Of a stretch of DNA of 64,000 bases, positions 32,826 to 46,517 are shown piece by piece. The notes below the pieces were generated by a model that did not search any database, was not told where the DNA came from, and was given only the letters and a program-made list of their open reading frames with translations. This DNA is from Cladophialophora immunda (taxonomy: Eukaryota > Ascomycota > Eurotiomycetes > Chaetothyriales > Herpotrichiellaceae). A program made the position numbers and the translations under genes. The stretch's first letter is position 1; each line of letters starts with the position of its first letter. Location: positions 3,934,855-3,998,854 of the forward strand of contig NW_015622544.1 of NCBI RefSeq assembly GCF_000835495.1, written 5' to 3'.

Positions 32826-34754
32826 TTATCTTAGCTGTCGATCCATTTTTTCTCGCCAGTTCTCACCATATCGTTTCATGGCCCAGATGACTGACGCGCT
32901 AGAGAGTGCCCAAAGCCCCAGGATGGTAAACAGCCAGCCATTGCCGATCGCCGCAATGAGGGGAGCGCCTACAATGGCGCCAACACACGATAGAATGTTC
33001 CGGCAAAAGTTATTCAGAGCGACACCAGAGGAGGATCGACGTGGCATGAACTCAGTCAGCATGGTGGTTGACATGGCGAAGATGATCATGGAACCCAGGC
33101 CGTAGAAGAAATTCGCAATTATCTGTACCACACGTGTCAACTTTGGTACCTTGCATATCACAAAACTTCCCCCATGTGTTGCCATTTCAGGTTGACTTAC
33201 CGGTGCTACCCACAGGACGCCTTCCTCAACGGTCCACCCGTACCATATCAATGCACAAGGATAGACTAACGCACCCAGCCACGCGTTTTCACGCATGCGG
33301 TCTTCTGGTCGAAAGATTAATTTTCCGTTCTGGTCCACTCGATTTGCCTTGATCGCCTCGCGCCTCATGATATAATCCATCCAGCGACCGCCAAGTACAC
33401 TGGCAAGAATATACCCGAAGGAGTTGGGCAGATAGAGCAGGCCGATGATGATGGTCGAAAAGTCATAGGGCTTCCTTTCAAAAGAATACTGGATACTGAT
33501 GTTGAGTACGTAGAGGGAGCCGAAAGTAACCGCCGAGTAATACACCGTCAGCAAGACAGGCATGAACCGGAGGTACAGGATGACGCTCAGTGGGTCCAAC
33601 AACAACATCCGTGCAACCTTTAGGTACTTCTTCGACTTCTTCTGTATCACTTCTCGGGTCGAAGTTCGACTCAACGGAGGTCGATGGCTGCCGTTGTCGA
33701 TCGACGATGCCGTGTCCGCCAGGGCTTCCTCAGCCACATCTTTTCGGACCTTCAAGGTCTCAGGCAGACCAAAGAAAATCAACACCCACGTCAAGACTAA
33801 AAATTGCATCAGGAAGCCAATTCTTGCAGCGAACGGATCCATTGGCTTGATGCCAGAGAAGTTGCGGCTTACCTCCGTATATTGCGAGGGCCCATTGAGT
33901 CGCCCGCCAGTCCCAGACTTGGCCGAGAATACCACCCACAATAGGTGCCAGTAGCGGCCCGCAAAGAGGCCCCAGGTAGAAGAGACCCATTGCTCTGCCC
34001 CTCTCCCATGATTCCCAGATGTCGGCGATGGTTCCGGCACCCACGGCTTGCACGGACGCCGAAGCCCCTCCGGACAACAGTCGCATGACGATCAGCATGG
34101 ATATCGAATGAGAGACGGCGCTCAAGACGGAGAACAAGATGAACAAGGCAAATGAGGTGATATAGACGGTGCGGCGCCCAGCCGTTTCTGAAAAGGCCGA
34201 CCACCAGAGCGGGAAAATGGCCATGCTCAACATATACAACGCCACTGATAGGTTGGTGGTGGTCGCATTCGAGTGAAGGGATTTAGCCACTTCATCCAGG
34301 GTCGCTTCATGAGAATTGATCGCGTCAGCATATCCGCGACCTCCAATAAAGTCACCAGCAGAGGGAACATACGCAGGATGATGGCACTGCCCACCGGGGC
34401 GGCGGCAGCAGCAATGGCCACGATGGCCGTGATACACCACTTTACGCTATTATTATAGTCGGTGGGTTCTGTAACTTCGGCCATGACACAGACGCGAGCA
34501 AACAGACCTCGTCTCTCCGACCGTGGCACTTTGACAATGGGTCGTTTGGGAGTTATAGTCCTTGCCAACACATCTTGGGCAATTTCAATGTCTTGCTGGT
34601 CGTCGACGGTCGACTGGCCCGAGTGATCAGAATGCATGGATCGACAGTCGATAGTATCATGGTGCTCTTTCTCTTTTGTCAGTCTTTCCTCCGATGCTGG
34701 GCCGCACACAGTATCTGGCGAGGGGGGTAGTTTCTCGAGGCCATCGTGAGCCAT
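32826..34754 (-). CDS. MFS drug:H+ antiporter-1 family (DHA1; Qdr/Dtr1-like)
   Basis: Four exons: 34754-34373, 34304-33873, 33796-33201, 33122-32826. They total 1,707 nt and 568 residues, in phase. A ~95-residue hydrophilic N-terminus precedes twelve helices: KWCITAIVAIAAAAAPVGSAIILP, NLSVALYMLSMAIFPLWWSAFSETAGRRTVY, RLLSGGASASVQAVGAGTIADIW, RGRAMGLFYLGPLCGPLLAPIVGGIL and FFGLPETLKVRK. A long central loop separates the halves. The closing half has PNSFGYILASVLGGRWMDYI and NFCRNILSCVGAIVGAPL. Such proteins export toxic organic compounds, weak acids or polyamines across the plasma membrane. Intron 1 uses an AAG acceptor. Substrate cannot be inferred. Confidence 0.9.
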
Positions 34755-36273
34755 GTGCGCAGTCCGCCGAAGAACGGAGATAGGTCAGAATTGGACGGGG
34801 AAGATCGAATATCTGCTGTCCAGGTCATCACTCAAACATTTATACCCTAAAAATGAATCCAAAGAAAGAATCTAAGCAATGGAGACCGAGGAACGAATGT
34901 TGGAGATGAGCACGTTAAAGATACGGTCAGCTGCGTGTCGCTCAGGTCGCAGATCCTCGAAGACATGGCTCGAGCGGACATAAGGCAGAAGGGCGTGTCC
35001 AGCAAGTAAAAAGGACATCCGCAGCGGCAAATGGCGTTGCATGGGGTTGCGTTGCTGCTCGAGGGTATTTGCAGTTTACCGGTGGCCCAACATCAAAGGA
35101 CGGATTCAGTGCGGTCGACAGAACCAATGACGGCACGAGAATGGTGGGGTTAAGCATTGCTAGCCGGAGGGGAGGTTCTGCTGGTGATAGTCCAAGTAGA
35201 TGGAGAGATCGAGGACATGATGGTTACTGTGCCGTTATTGCCGGGAAGCCAGAGGGGACGAAGTGACAATTGGCAGACATGATGTTTGGCGTTTTTGGCG
35301 GAGCTTCGAGGATGGTCCATGTCCCCCTTGGCGAGGACACCACCAGCACCATTACTCTGACCACCATAGCGACGTCAATCGCCAGCAGGAGACAGATGTC
35401 GTGCCCGTCCATTGCTCAACGGAGGACACAAAGTGAATGATTTGATTCTGCTCTGGCTGGGTGGAGAAGGTGCTCGATGCCTTCAGGTACCGATCAGGCC
35501 CATGTGGCTCCAGATTAATATGATGTTGTACGATATCCGACTCAGTTGCCCATATAACCGAGGCACGTTTTCCTGCAACTGCACCAACTTTGTACGAGGC
35601 TCCTCTCTACCACCACAACCTGCTTCGCCGCAACGAGGTTACAAGGTCGAGAAAACGACAAGTCGGCCACACAATATCCAGACTTGTCTCGTGATATCAA
35701 CCACGTTGGTTATACCTGCGACAATATTAAAGTCAGGGCTGCTTCAAGGCAGACGCGCAGACACAGCCAGAAGCCCGATTCCCACGCCGAATTGGATGTA
35801 CACGTCCGAGTTGTCGCTGCAGTCATCCTCAGGGTCGGAGCCAATGATGATCTGAGCAGCCGTGTTAGTGATCGAACCACCATCTGAAGAGGATCGGATG
35901 CTGAGTTCCAGCACCTCCGATGTTCTCCCATCTGACTCCTCACTACACTCGAGAACTTGTATCGCTGGCTAATAATGCAATAAGAAACAAAAGCACAACA
36001 TCACCAAGTCTGCTCTCGGGGCTGTGCATATCGAAAGACTCTCGGACGAAAGCAGTCTTCCGCCCTTCTACAAGGACTGCTGGTCCTCAGAGCCGATCCC
36101 TCCACCAGCAGCTCCCAACCACTTTCCCCTTCAGGCAAATTTGCCCAACCCACGGTCCATCTCCCATCCACCGTCGACCATCTATTCCGTTTGTTGCCGC
36201 TCGCCGATTCGAGGCTAACCTCAGGTCATTGTGTTCGGCTGCTTCTCCCGTGCTGGTCGTACCAACCGCAATC
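34755..36273. other. Divergent intergenic region between DHA1 transporter and methyltransferase
   Basis: About 1.5 kb with both promoters. A frame from 35920 runs in phase into the methyltransferase, but its ~118 residues look like translated leader, not a conserved domain. No other gene was recognised. Confidence 0.5.
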
Positions 36274-37298
36274 ATGTCCTCGACAAGCGCCACGGCTGAA
36301 AACCGTGAAAAGCTCAAGGGCCATATGTCCAAGTACCAAGGAGGCGCCTACACGGAAGGCTGGGCCGAGCTGTGGAACAAGGGAGACTTCTTACCCTGGG
36401 ACCGTGGCTCGCCATCCCCAGCCCTGGCCGACACGCTGGTCAACCACGCCCAAGTCATTGGTAATGCCCTTCTCGCCTCATCTGCAGATGGCCAGAAGCA
36501 TCGGAAACGCGCATTAGTCCCCGGCTGCGGCCGCGGCGTCGATGTCTTGTTACTAGCGAGTTTTGGATATGATGTGGTGGGGTTGGAGTACGCTGAAAAG
36601 GCACTTGAAGCCTGCAAGAAGTATGTGGCCGAGAATGGCGACAAGTATCCCACCTACGATGAGAATATCGGTAAGGGGAAAATGGTGTTTCTTCAGGGAG
36701 ACTTTTACAAGGACGAGTGGGTGGAGAAAACGAGGGCAGAGCTAGGTGCTGGTGGTGAGTGGGATGGCAAGTTCGATTTGATTTATGACTATACTGTGAG
36801 TAACCTTCCTGACCTACGTTCTCTTGTTACCGTCGTTGTCCTTTCATCAGACGAGAAACTCATCCTCTGGGTTGTTGATCTTTTCGTGTTACCGCACATC
36901 CCAGTTGATCCACGATCACACACTCACACGTGCTTTTCCAGTTCTTCTGCGCAATGCACCCAGGTATGCGCCCTGCTTGGGCCAAACGCATGACCGAGCT
37001 CCTCCGCCAGTCCCCGCAAGCAAATCTTGTCTGTCTCGAGTTCCCAGTTGCCAAACCCGTCAAGTCCGGTGGTCCCCCTTACGGGGTTGCTCCGAAGACA
37101 TACTTCGAACATCTGAGCCACCCAGGGGAAGAAATCCCCTACGATGAGGAAGGCAACGTCAAGATGAATCCGCTCGCTCCGTCTGGCCCAGGTGCACTGG
37201 AAAGGGTGGGGCATTGGCATCCAGCCGACACGCACAACGTGGGCAAGGACAAGGACGGTAATGTGGAGGACTATATCTCGGTTTGGCGCCACCGTTGA
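36274..37298 (+). CDS. TPMT-family S-adenosylmethionine-dependent (thiol) methyltransferase
   Basis: Exons 36274-36795 and 36942-37298 give 879 nt and 292 residues. The fold is the thiopurine S-methyltransferase (PF05724) type. YQGGAYTEGWAELWNKGDFLPWDRGSPSPAL gives the N-terminal cap, ALVPGCGRGVDVLLLASFGYDVVGLEYAEKAL is the SAM-binding motif I and acidic loop, and KMVFLQGDFYKDEW and [25 protein letters not shown] follow. Fungal members methylate small thiols or halide/sulfide-type substrates and often serve detoxification. The 146-nt intron falls right after DYT and before FFCAM, a conserved stretch, so the junction is secure. The start at 36274 gives a normal family N-terminus. An upstream in-frame Met at 35920 is less likely. 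Confidence 0.9.
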
Positions 37299-37409
37299 GA
37301 TTGTGGCTGGTCTGGGGGCAGAGGAGCTCCCTGGGCTTCAACAGCCCATCAAAACCTTCGTGTTCAAGTGAACGGGTAATGATTCGACGTGAAAACAAGG
37401 AGTAGTTGC

Positions 37410-38321
37410 TCAACTTTTGTCCACTTTCTTCAACGCATTGTAATGCTCACCAAGCCCAAAGCTGTGTCGATAATATGCCAGCCAGATGGTGTCATTCGAG
37501 CCTTCTTGAGGGACATCTGATCCAGAGGAGATTTTTTCCACCCGCCCACTCGCTTGGAGCACGTTGATCTCAACGTTGTACGATCGCGCAATGGCCTGCA
37601 ACTCCAACTCGCCGCCCCATTCTGCCGTGTCTCTGATCTTTTTCACATACGCATTCAACGGCTCCTCCATGAACGCCTCGAAATCCCCGGGATGTCGAGC
37701 CATGAACTCCGCTGCCGCGCATCTGACCTTCTCGTACGGCTCCTTTTTGTTCCCGTCGGAGTTTGCGGCAAGACGGTCGGGGGGCATGCTGTGTGCGCAG
37801 GCGGAGAAGAGACAGTGTCCATCGGGCCGGATGAGCGTTTCTGACAAGCCTAGTTTGGCCATTTGTTGCTTCATGCCGGCGAGTTCTTGCTCACGCAGAT
37901 CGGGAAGGTTCTCTGCCTCGAGAGCTGCCGCTGCGGCTTGTGCCTCTTGTTCGGCTGCGCGGCGTGCCAGCCTTGCCTTTTGCCGGTTTGGTTTTCGAGC
38001 TCGAGACTGGTCCACGGGCGTTGGTTCTCCGGCGTCGACTTGTTTGGCCGGCGCCAGTTCAAGGTCCGGCCCGCCATTGATCTCTCCCCCTGGGTGCTCA
38101 CCGATATCGAGATCTTCCAGCGCCTCCTGTAGTTCATTGGGATCTTTGGGTTCCAACTCCTGGATCTCGGCCTGCTGCCTCTCAGCCAGTTCCCGCTCGA
38201 GTCTTTCGCATTCGTCATTCACTCCCTTTCGGGTCTTCTTGGTCACGTTCTTCTTTTTCTGCGTGATCTTTGCTTGGAGGTCGCGCTTTTCCTTGCGGTG
38301 TTTCGCAAGTAGCTCCTCCAT
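37410..38321 (-). CDS. OTU-domain deubiquitinase (OTUD6 / yeast Otu2-like)
   Basis: A single exon encodes 303 residues. The first ~160 residues are charged coiled coil (MEELLAKHRKEKRDLQAKITQKKKNVTKKTRK and the Ala/Glu-rich AAEQEAQAAAAALEAE). The OTU cysteine-protease domain covers ~160-300: Asp167 and Cys170 in IRPDGHCLFSACAHSM, YEKVRCAAAEFMARHP, EWGGELELQAIARSYNVEINVLQ, and His293 in YRHSFGLGEHYNALK. This arrangement matches OTUD6B/Otu2, which in yeast acts on ubiquitin on 40S ribosomal subunits. The role here follows from family knowledge. The gene is tail-to-tail with the methyltransferase, 111 bp apart. Confidence 0.92.
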   Translation of the reverse strand: MEELLAKHRKEKRDLQAKITQKKKNVTKKTRKGVNDECERLERELAERQQAEIQELEPKDPNELQEALEDLDIGEHPGGEINGGPDLELAPAKQVDAGEPTPVDQSRARKPNRQKARLARRAAEQEAQAAAAALEAENLPDLREQELAGMKQQMAKLGLSETLIRPDGHCLFSACAHSMPPDRLAANSDGNKKEPYEKVRCAAAEFMARHPGDFEAFMEEPLNAYVKKIRDTAEWGGELELQAIARSYNVEINVLQASGRVEKISSGSDVPQEGSNDTIWLAYYRHSFGLGEHYNALKKVDKS

Positions 38322-39315
38322 GGCGGTCTAGCTGAGGGTTGTAATTGACCTGACCTAGCCTTTTGGCATCACGGCGAATCCTTGGCCGCGGTTGGTAGCC
38401 TGTCTTCGAGGGGACAGATACGCCTCTTGAGTGACAGTGATGGCTCAATCTTCAGGACTTGGTAGATGTTGACATTAGCCGCAGGCAGGACTTGGTTCCC
38501 CCTGGGACAAAGAAGGGCAATGTAACTCAACCTTGAGCTGGATCAACAGTTTGTGGCATGTAACACTCAAGCCACACTTTTTCATCAGGGGGCGAGGGGC
38601 AGCCCTCGCGAGGCTTCAACTAGCTCCGGCACGTGCTTCGCCAAAGTGGCGTGCTTGGCGCTCTCACATCCTTTGTTAGGCTGGCGGACTGGATTGGCGA
38701 ACTTGGTTGGGCAGCCAGGGCGGGCTCCGGGGCATCACCAGCCCACCACCGAGTTCAATTAGGCTTCAGGTCACTCACTACTAGGGCTGGTGGCTGCTGC
38801 CCCTCCCTTCGCCTTTTCCCCATCCCGCCAGTGCCCGCCTTGAAACCACAGCGCGCGGTTGCTACAAACGAGAAGCCAAAAGCACTTCCATCACAAAACA
38901 GCGGTGCCCAATCCACCCCAGCGGCTATCTGACGCAGATCTGAACTCCCAATTTTACTTCAAATCTCTCACTTTGATCATATCCCGGCGTCCAAATCCCT
39001 TTACTGGCTAGGTCTTACAAAAATATCTTCGCGCTACACCTGAAGTGGCCCCCACCTTAGACTCCGACTGGACACACTCGCCGCAATTCGAGTTCGCAGT
39101 TGCTCCCAGACTGTCAGCACTGCTCAACTCTATCATTCAGCCGCACAGTCACCCAAGACCCAAAAGTCTGCCTTGCCTCCTCGATCTCCGTGGCTGGTTC
39201 TCCTTTATAACGCCTGAACTGCTGTCCTGACCTTCCCCGTCACGATCAACTCGCTGGCCGATCCTACTTGTACCTCACCAAAGCCCCAATCGGTAATCGT
39301 AAGAGCAGCAGCAAC
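38322..39315. other. Intergenic divergent promoter region
   Basis: About 1 kb between the OTU gene start and the MAP kinase start, containing both promoters and probably a long leader of the kinase. Weak frames only. Confidence 0.5.
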
Positions 39316-40751
<1,436 letters not shown>

Positions 40752-41246
40752 ACATTCCTGACCTTTCGGACTTTTTGCCGCTTTGTTCAGCTTGGAGATG
40801 ATGTCAACGGAGTATCGATGCACGAAAATATCACAATACAATTGAATACCTGCCCCTCGCAAAACTTCTGTGTCTTTCAACCTACCAATCTGGGTTTGGA
40901 AAGGAGAAATACATCTTCCCAGCTGGATCGTAGGTAGACACTTGTCGATGGCACGGTCCATTTCCCTGTGCTCTCAAGCAGTCCAGATTTGCACTTGCTC
41001 GCAGTGAATGCCTCGCTGATTAGAACTTCACTTGTCGCTTCAATGTTCCTTCCCGCCATCTCAACAACATTCGGCAGCAGGACGGTCGTCACTTCCATTG
41101 CAGCTTCGCCCGTGCATGACAGACATTCCTATGCAAGCCTCGCTGCTCTCAAAGTCCAATGTCCTTGCTTACCACGATACTAACAAACGGTTCGTCACGT
41201 TCTCTGACTCTCAAAGCTAGGCCATATTGTCCTCACTGTCGATAAC
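40752..41246. other. Intergenic, promoter of the sedolisin gene
   Basis: About 500 bp between the kinase stop and the protease start. Nothing else was recognised. Confidence 0.5.
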
Positions 41247-43172
41247 ATGACGGTCCTCATCCTGACCCTGCTCCTCGTCGCTTGGGGTGTCTTCATCACC
41301 GCTCTACCTGATCTTTCAACCACAGTTGTGGCAAAGCTGCCTGCCGTTCCTGTGGGATGGACTCAGGTACGCTGATTCAAGCTGGAAGGAAGGAGTCGTC
41401 AGCTCACAGGAGAAAGGGCAAAAAGCCGAGCCCCAGGGAAGTCATCAAACTGCGTCTCGCCATGGATCACCCGGCCATGAGTGGTATCCCTCAACACCTA
41501 CTCGACATCTCTACGCCTGATCATCCATTCTACGGCCGGCACCTGGAGAAACATGAATTGGACGATCTGCTGCGACCACCTAGTGAGGTAACTGCTCTAA
41601 TCATTGACTGGCTCGAGGGTGAAGGCATCCTCGCAGAGAACATCACGTATCAAGGAACCTGGATCACGTTACACATCTACGTCTTCCAAGCTGAGAGCCT
41701 TCTTAGCACCGAGTTCTCTGAGTATCACAATGGAGACACTACTTTGATTCGCACTCTTCAATACTCAATCCCGACAAGTCTCCGACCTTTTATCACGACA
41801 GTCCAGCCCACCACCCGATTTGGTCAACCCAGAGCACAAACCAGCTTCATCCTGGAGCCCAGAGATAGTCCTGATCCAGGGTTAATTTCGCCAATTGGTA
41901 ACCCTGGTCTTTTGACCACCTATAATGCTACCTTCTGCAACAGCACCATTACCCCGGAATGCCTTCGAGGTATCTACAGGATGAGCGATTTCCAGGCCGA
42001 CCCCAAAGGAAAGACGAAGCTTGGTGTCTCCGGTTTCATTGACGAAGGAGTGTATTTTGACGATCTAGAGGACTTTCTCAAGCTTACAGGCGCCGGTAGC
42101 CAGGCTCATGACTTCTCCATCGTGCCAATTAACAACGGAGTCAGTGATCAGAAAGGGGTGAACAAAACTGCAGAGGGCAATCTCGACGTAGGTCTATCGT
42201 CTGCTAGACGGTTTCCGCCGGCTTGCCACCACTAACTGATCCTAGGTGCAATATGCTGTGGCCCTGGCCCGAGGCACGCCAGTCGTTTACTACTCAACCG
42301 CCGGACGAGCTCCAATGCTCGCAGACCTTGACCAGCCGACTCCTGCTCAGAATGGCAGCAATGAGCCATACCTTGATCAACTCCACTACTTATTGAGCCT
42401 CAACAACTCAGACCTCCCTGACGTCCTCACCACCTCGTACGCTGAGGACGAGCAGACCGTGCCCTTCGACTGGGCAAGAGAAGTGTGCCTTGCATTCTCC
42501 TTCCTCGGTCTCCGTGGAGTGTCTGTGATCTTTGCTTCAGGTGATACTGGCGTCGGTAGTGCGTGTGAATCTAACGACGGAAAGAATACACCACGCTTTG
42601 CGCCAAATTTCCCAGCGACGTGCCCCTATGTAACCGCTGTGGGAGGTACCTACGCCTTGAATCCGGAAATTGCAGCTGCCTTCTCGTCAGGAGGGTTTTC
42701 CAACTACTTCGCGGCACCCTCTTACCAAATCAACGTCACCAAGGCGTACCTGGGCAAATTGGGCAACAAGAACAAAGGGTATTTTAATGCCTCTGGGCGA
42801 GGGTATCCGGATGTCTCAGCCCAATCTGTGCGCTACCTGATAGAAAACCAAGATCATCCACAATTCTTGTACGGAACGTCTTGCGCAGCGCCAACTTTTG
42901 CCGCCATTATCTCCAATTTGAACAATAAACGTCTGGCGCAGGGAAAGGCCAAGCTCGGATTCCTGAACCCTTGGTTGTACTCGCAGGGCTACCAGGCATT
43001 CAACGATATCACCCTGGGACGGTCTCGCGGATGTTCAGGCCAGGACATGTATACGGGCCAGCCAGCGCCCAAGATTACGGATGCCGGTTGGGATGCGGCG
43101 CCAGGGTGGGATCCAGTGACGGGCTGGGGCACGCCAGACTTTCAGAAGCTCTCGACCATGATGGCTTCGTGA
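41247..43172 (+). CDS. Secreted sedolisin (tripeptidyl-peptidase, family S53)
   Basis: Three exons: 41247-41366, 41417-42187, 42246-43172. They total 1,818 nt and 605 residues. A signal peptide (MTVLILTLLLVAWGVFITALP) is followed by the activation prodomain (REVIKLRLAMDHPAMSG, LDISTPDHPFYGRHL). The catalytic residues are Glu ~293 and Asp ~297 in EGNLDVQYAVALA, Asp ~397 in IFASGDTGVGS and Ser ~509 in YGTSCAAPTFAAIISN. The calcium site region near the end (FNDITLG, GWDAAPGWDPVTGWGTPDF) is present. It should release tripeptides from protein N-termini at acidic pH outside the cell. The first intron must use an AAG acceptor (50 nt) to keep the frame, and no better site was found. If wrong, the gene would contain a frameshift. 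Confidence 0.88.
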
Positions 43173-43450
43173 GGAGCGAGAGAATCGTCCATGCAGATAA
43201 AGCATTGATAAGGGTACATAGAACTGGACAGATTGAGGAAAGGAGAGTGTCAGAGTGCGAGGAACTCAGGGATTAGGCAAGTCAACAATGTCAAGGGCTC
43301 GATTAGATTGATGAACGAGGTCAGCCAGCCCTTTGATGTTAAGTGAGGCCAAGTCAAACACCATGTCCAACTCCATTAGCTCCTGACACATTGACGAGAG
43401 CGTCACTTGAATCGCCCTCCCCAACAATCGACAGACATATTTGATTTCTC

Positions 43451-45583
43451 TCATCTCCGCTTAAACCCATTCTTCTGCCTGGGCTGGCTCCCATAGCTCC
43501 TCCTCGCCGGGTTCTGCTTCTTGTCTCGCATGCTCGCGCCCAGCTGGATATCCACCCTCGGCGGGGTGGGGAAGCCGAAGCTCTTTGCGACCTTGACCAG
43601 GTCCAACTTGTTGACGTCGAAGACGGAGCGCAGACTGTGGGAGGCGTAGGCCTGCAGGTACGAGCGGTAGCCGTCCTTGGCGGACTATCGGGGGGACAGA
43701 TATAGATTAGCTTTGGACGCTACAACGGGCGTTTTCTTTGGTTGGGAAGGAGAAGGGATGATGATGGGGTCAGGATATTTTGTGATTGGAGCAGGTGGTT
43801 GTTTTGTGAGAGGGTGATGAAAAAGAAAAGGGAAATGTCAACCAAGGGGGAGAGGGGAGATGGGTTGGGAAGAAGAGGATAAAGAGATGTCGGAGCGGAA
43901 ACGGTGATGGGTTAGCGACTCAAATCACTCACTCACCTTGTTCAAGTAATAGTTCTGCCCGATCAGCTTCTCGAGCTGGCTCTGGATGTTGACCAGCTTC
44001 TTGGCCGGGAAGTCGAACTCGACCACGGGCACGCGGGCCTCTTTCAGCTGGCTCAAAAAGCCGACCTCGCTCGGCTGCAGGAACATCAGACTCCGCCCTT
44101 TGCCGTTGGCGCCGCGCGCCGTGCGGCCCACCCGGTGGATGTAGTCCCTCGGGTCGTCCGGGGGGTCGAACTGCACGATCCAGTCGACGGCGGGGATGTC
44201 GAGGCCTCGCGCGGCGACGTCGGTGCAGATCAGGGTGCCGTGGGTGGCGTTGCAGAACTCGAAAAAGGTGTTGGTCCGCTTCTGCTGCTTAAGGTTGCCG
44301 TGCAGCTCGAGCACGGGCAGGTCGATGTAGTTGAGGAGCTCGCTGTGGTACTTGACGCAGTTGCAGCTGCTCATGAACACAATCACCTTCTTCTTCAGGT
44401 TGCGCTTCAGGAAGCTGAAGAGCAGCAGGAAGCGCTTGTCCGAGTCGCAGATCACGTACCCCTGTTCGAGTCCTTCGACCGTGCTGTGCTCCTTCTTGTG
44501 GTCCACGTTGATGTACAGCGGGCCGGGGCGGAGGGAGATGCGGGCCAGGTCCTCGACCTTGGTGGTCTGTGTCGCGCTGAAGAGCATGGTCTGCCGGTGG
44601 TCGCGGTCCGGGAGGATCTTGACAATCTCACGCATTTCGTCTTCGAATCCGACTTCCAGGATGCGATCGGCTTCGTCAATCACGAGAGCCTTCACGTTCT
44701 TGTAGACGAAGCCCTTGGTGTTTTTTAGGTGGTCGAGCAACCGGCCCGGGGTGGCGATCAGGAGGTTGACGCCCTTGGTGAGCTTTTCCGCCTCGGCGCT
44801 GCGGTTTGCGCCTCCAATGACGATTCCGAAGGTTTGACTGTGGAATTGCATCAGGTCGCGGGCAACACCAAAAATTTGCAGTGCCAATTCTCGTGTGGGC
44901 GAGACGACGATGACGCCAGTGCCGTTGCGCGGCTTGAACCGTAGAGCGTGCAGCCTTTCCACAGCAGGGATCAGGAAGGCGAGCGTCTTTCCAGAACCGG
45001 TTTTGGCGGCTCCGAGAACGTCGCGGCCTGCCATCAGCGGAGGAATGCCTCGCCTTTGGATCTCGGTCATGCTCGTGAAGCCCATTTCTGTGATGGCTTG
45101 CATGGTCTTTTCAGATAGGCTGAGTTCGGAGAAGGCTTGAGGGGTGGTTTCAGTGCCAGGCAGAGACGGAACGGTGTCTGTAGGCAGGTCTGTTGAAGCA
45201 GGAGCAGAAGTGATCTCCGTGCTCATGGTTGTGGTATCGACAGTCTCTTCGAGTTCAGGGCCTGCTTCATCATCGTTGTCGATTTCGTCGTCCACCTCAC
45301 TGTCCGAAGACCCTTCTTCTGCTTCTTCTGGAGCATCTTTCACCGCTTTGGCTGAAGCTTTGATCTCGACGTTATCTTCGTCTTCGCTCGCATGTGACGT
45401 CTTCCGTCTCTTTTTGCTCTTCTCTTGCGGTTCGTTCGCGGACGCAAGGATTCGGTCTACGTGGGGAGATGGTGCGGCTTGCGTTTCGGGTGTTGCTTGT
45501 GTGGGCTTCGTCCGCTTCCTTTTGCGCTTCTTTGACTCCGCTAGCTGGGGATCCATTGAGTTGGACATGCTGTTGCGACTCAT
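43451..45583 (-). CDS. HAS1: ATP-dependent DEAD-box RNA helicase Has1
   Basis: Exon 1 is 45583-43937, a 252-nt intron follows, and exon 2 is 43684-43451. Translation gives 626 residues from Met 45583; an in-frame Met at 45634 would add 17. A Lys/Arg- and acid-rich N-terminal region (~150 residues) precedes the helicase core: [24 protein letters not shown] (motif I), SPTRELALQ (Ia), TPGRLLDHL (Ib), VIDEADRIL (II, DEAD), MLFSATQT (III, SAT), [28 protein letters not shown] (V) and [10 protein letters not shown] (VI). The spliced C-terminus [29 protein letters not shown] is diagnostic of Has1, and it ends in a basic tail. Has1 acts in nucleolar pre-rRNA processing for both ribosomal subunits. The last intron is unusually long for this region. 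Confidence 0.93.
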
Positions 45584-46517
45584 GAGGTCTTGCCAGCGGT
45601 GAGGTTGAACGCAAATTATCACACTTTGGGACAAAAATTACTGCGGAGGCTGGCGATAATTTTTCTGGTTATCGATAACGATCTGCACTAGCCAATTAGG
45701 TACTAGTGCAGACTTGCTTCACTACGTCCAAAATGGAAGGTCGACCGGGCATCCAAAGCATTTGGTGCTCGTCGCCGTCCTCCATTCCTCTGTATACTAT
45801 CATGTCCGCTTGTCGCAAGCTATCAGATCCTGGTATGTGGACTATGGAGACCTTTGCATCTGAAACCATTCAGTTAGAGACTATGCATGAGGAACTAGTC
45901 CTCTGTCAAGTCTGTTCAGTTCGTGTTGTAAAGTCACCCTGCGCTTTTGCGTCCCGAGGAAGTTCCCTGGAGTGTTTGGGAGTGAATCTGAGCCGAGTCT
46001 CGAAGTCCGCATTGCCGGTTTCCACCATCGGACTTGCGTCTAAGCTGTTGGGAAAGCAACCGGTGATATTTGATCTGCTGGCAGAGTGTGGAGGTTGATA
46101 TGGAGGACGACGGACGATGTAGTCATGATACTTCCAAGTGCCATCCAGCTTGGACAAGGAGGCCACATTGGCCGTACATGAACAAATAGTATTGACCAAT
46201 TCATGGAGACCGTGACAAATACTTCACAAGATCTTACGGTAACATTGGAACCTTCATCATCTGATCGAACCATGATCCGTTTTTGCCCAGACAAAATGCC
46301 GAGCGAGGCTGAACGCCTTATCAACCGCTGCGGTCCGCGCACTCGCACTCGTCCACCCACCAACCCTTCAGTTTTGACACAGCTCTCTCCCTTGCAGCTG
46401 GGCCTGGCCATCTTAGAAAAATCTCGATAAGTCTGAAGCTTGAAAGGAGCATATTCACTATATATTCACCCAAGCACATCTCCCCTGCTCTCCAGGTAGC
46501 AGGAAACGCAGACGGCC
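45584..46517. other. Divergent intergenic region with a perfect palindrome
   Basis: About 900 bp between Has1 and the hydrolase-like gene, holding both promoters. A 12-bp palindrome GTTATCGATAAC lies at 45668-45679, ~90 bp before the Has1 start. AT-rich AATTTTTG/AAAAATTA runs flank it. Frames here are not convincing genes. Confidence 0.5.

Noticed and set aside
35920..36273. 118-codon N-terminal extension of the methyltransferase
   Set aside because: It is in frame but Ser/Pro/Arg-rich and not like the family. The Met at 36274 gives the normal TPMT N-terminus.
41357..41420. Frameshift in the sedolisin gene
   Set aside because: A 50-nt intron with an AAG acceptor (41367-41416) restores the frame, and other genes in the window use the same acceptor type.
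43685..43936. snoRNA inside the long Has1 intron
   Set aside because: No C box and D box pair (TGATGA/CTGA) with terminal pairing was found on the coding strand.
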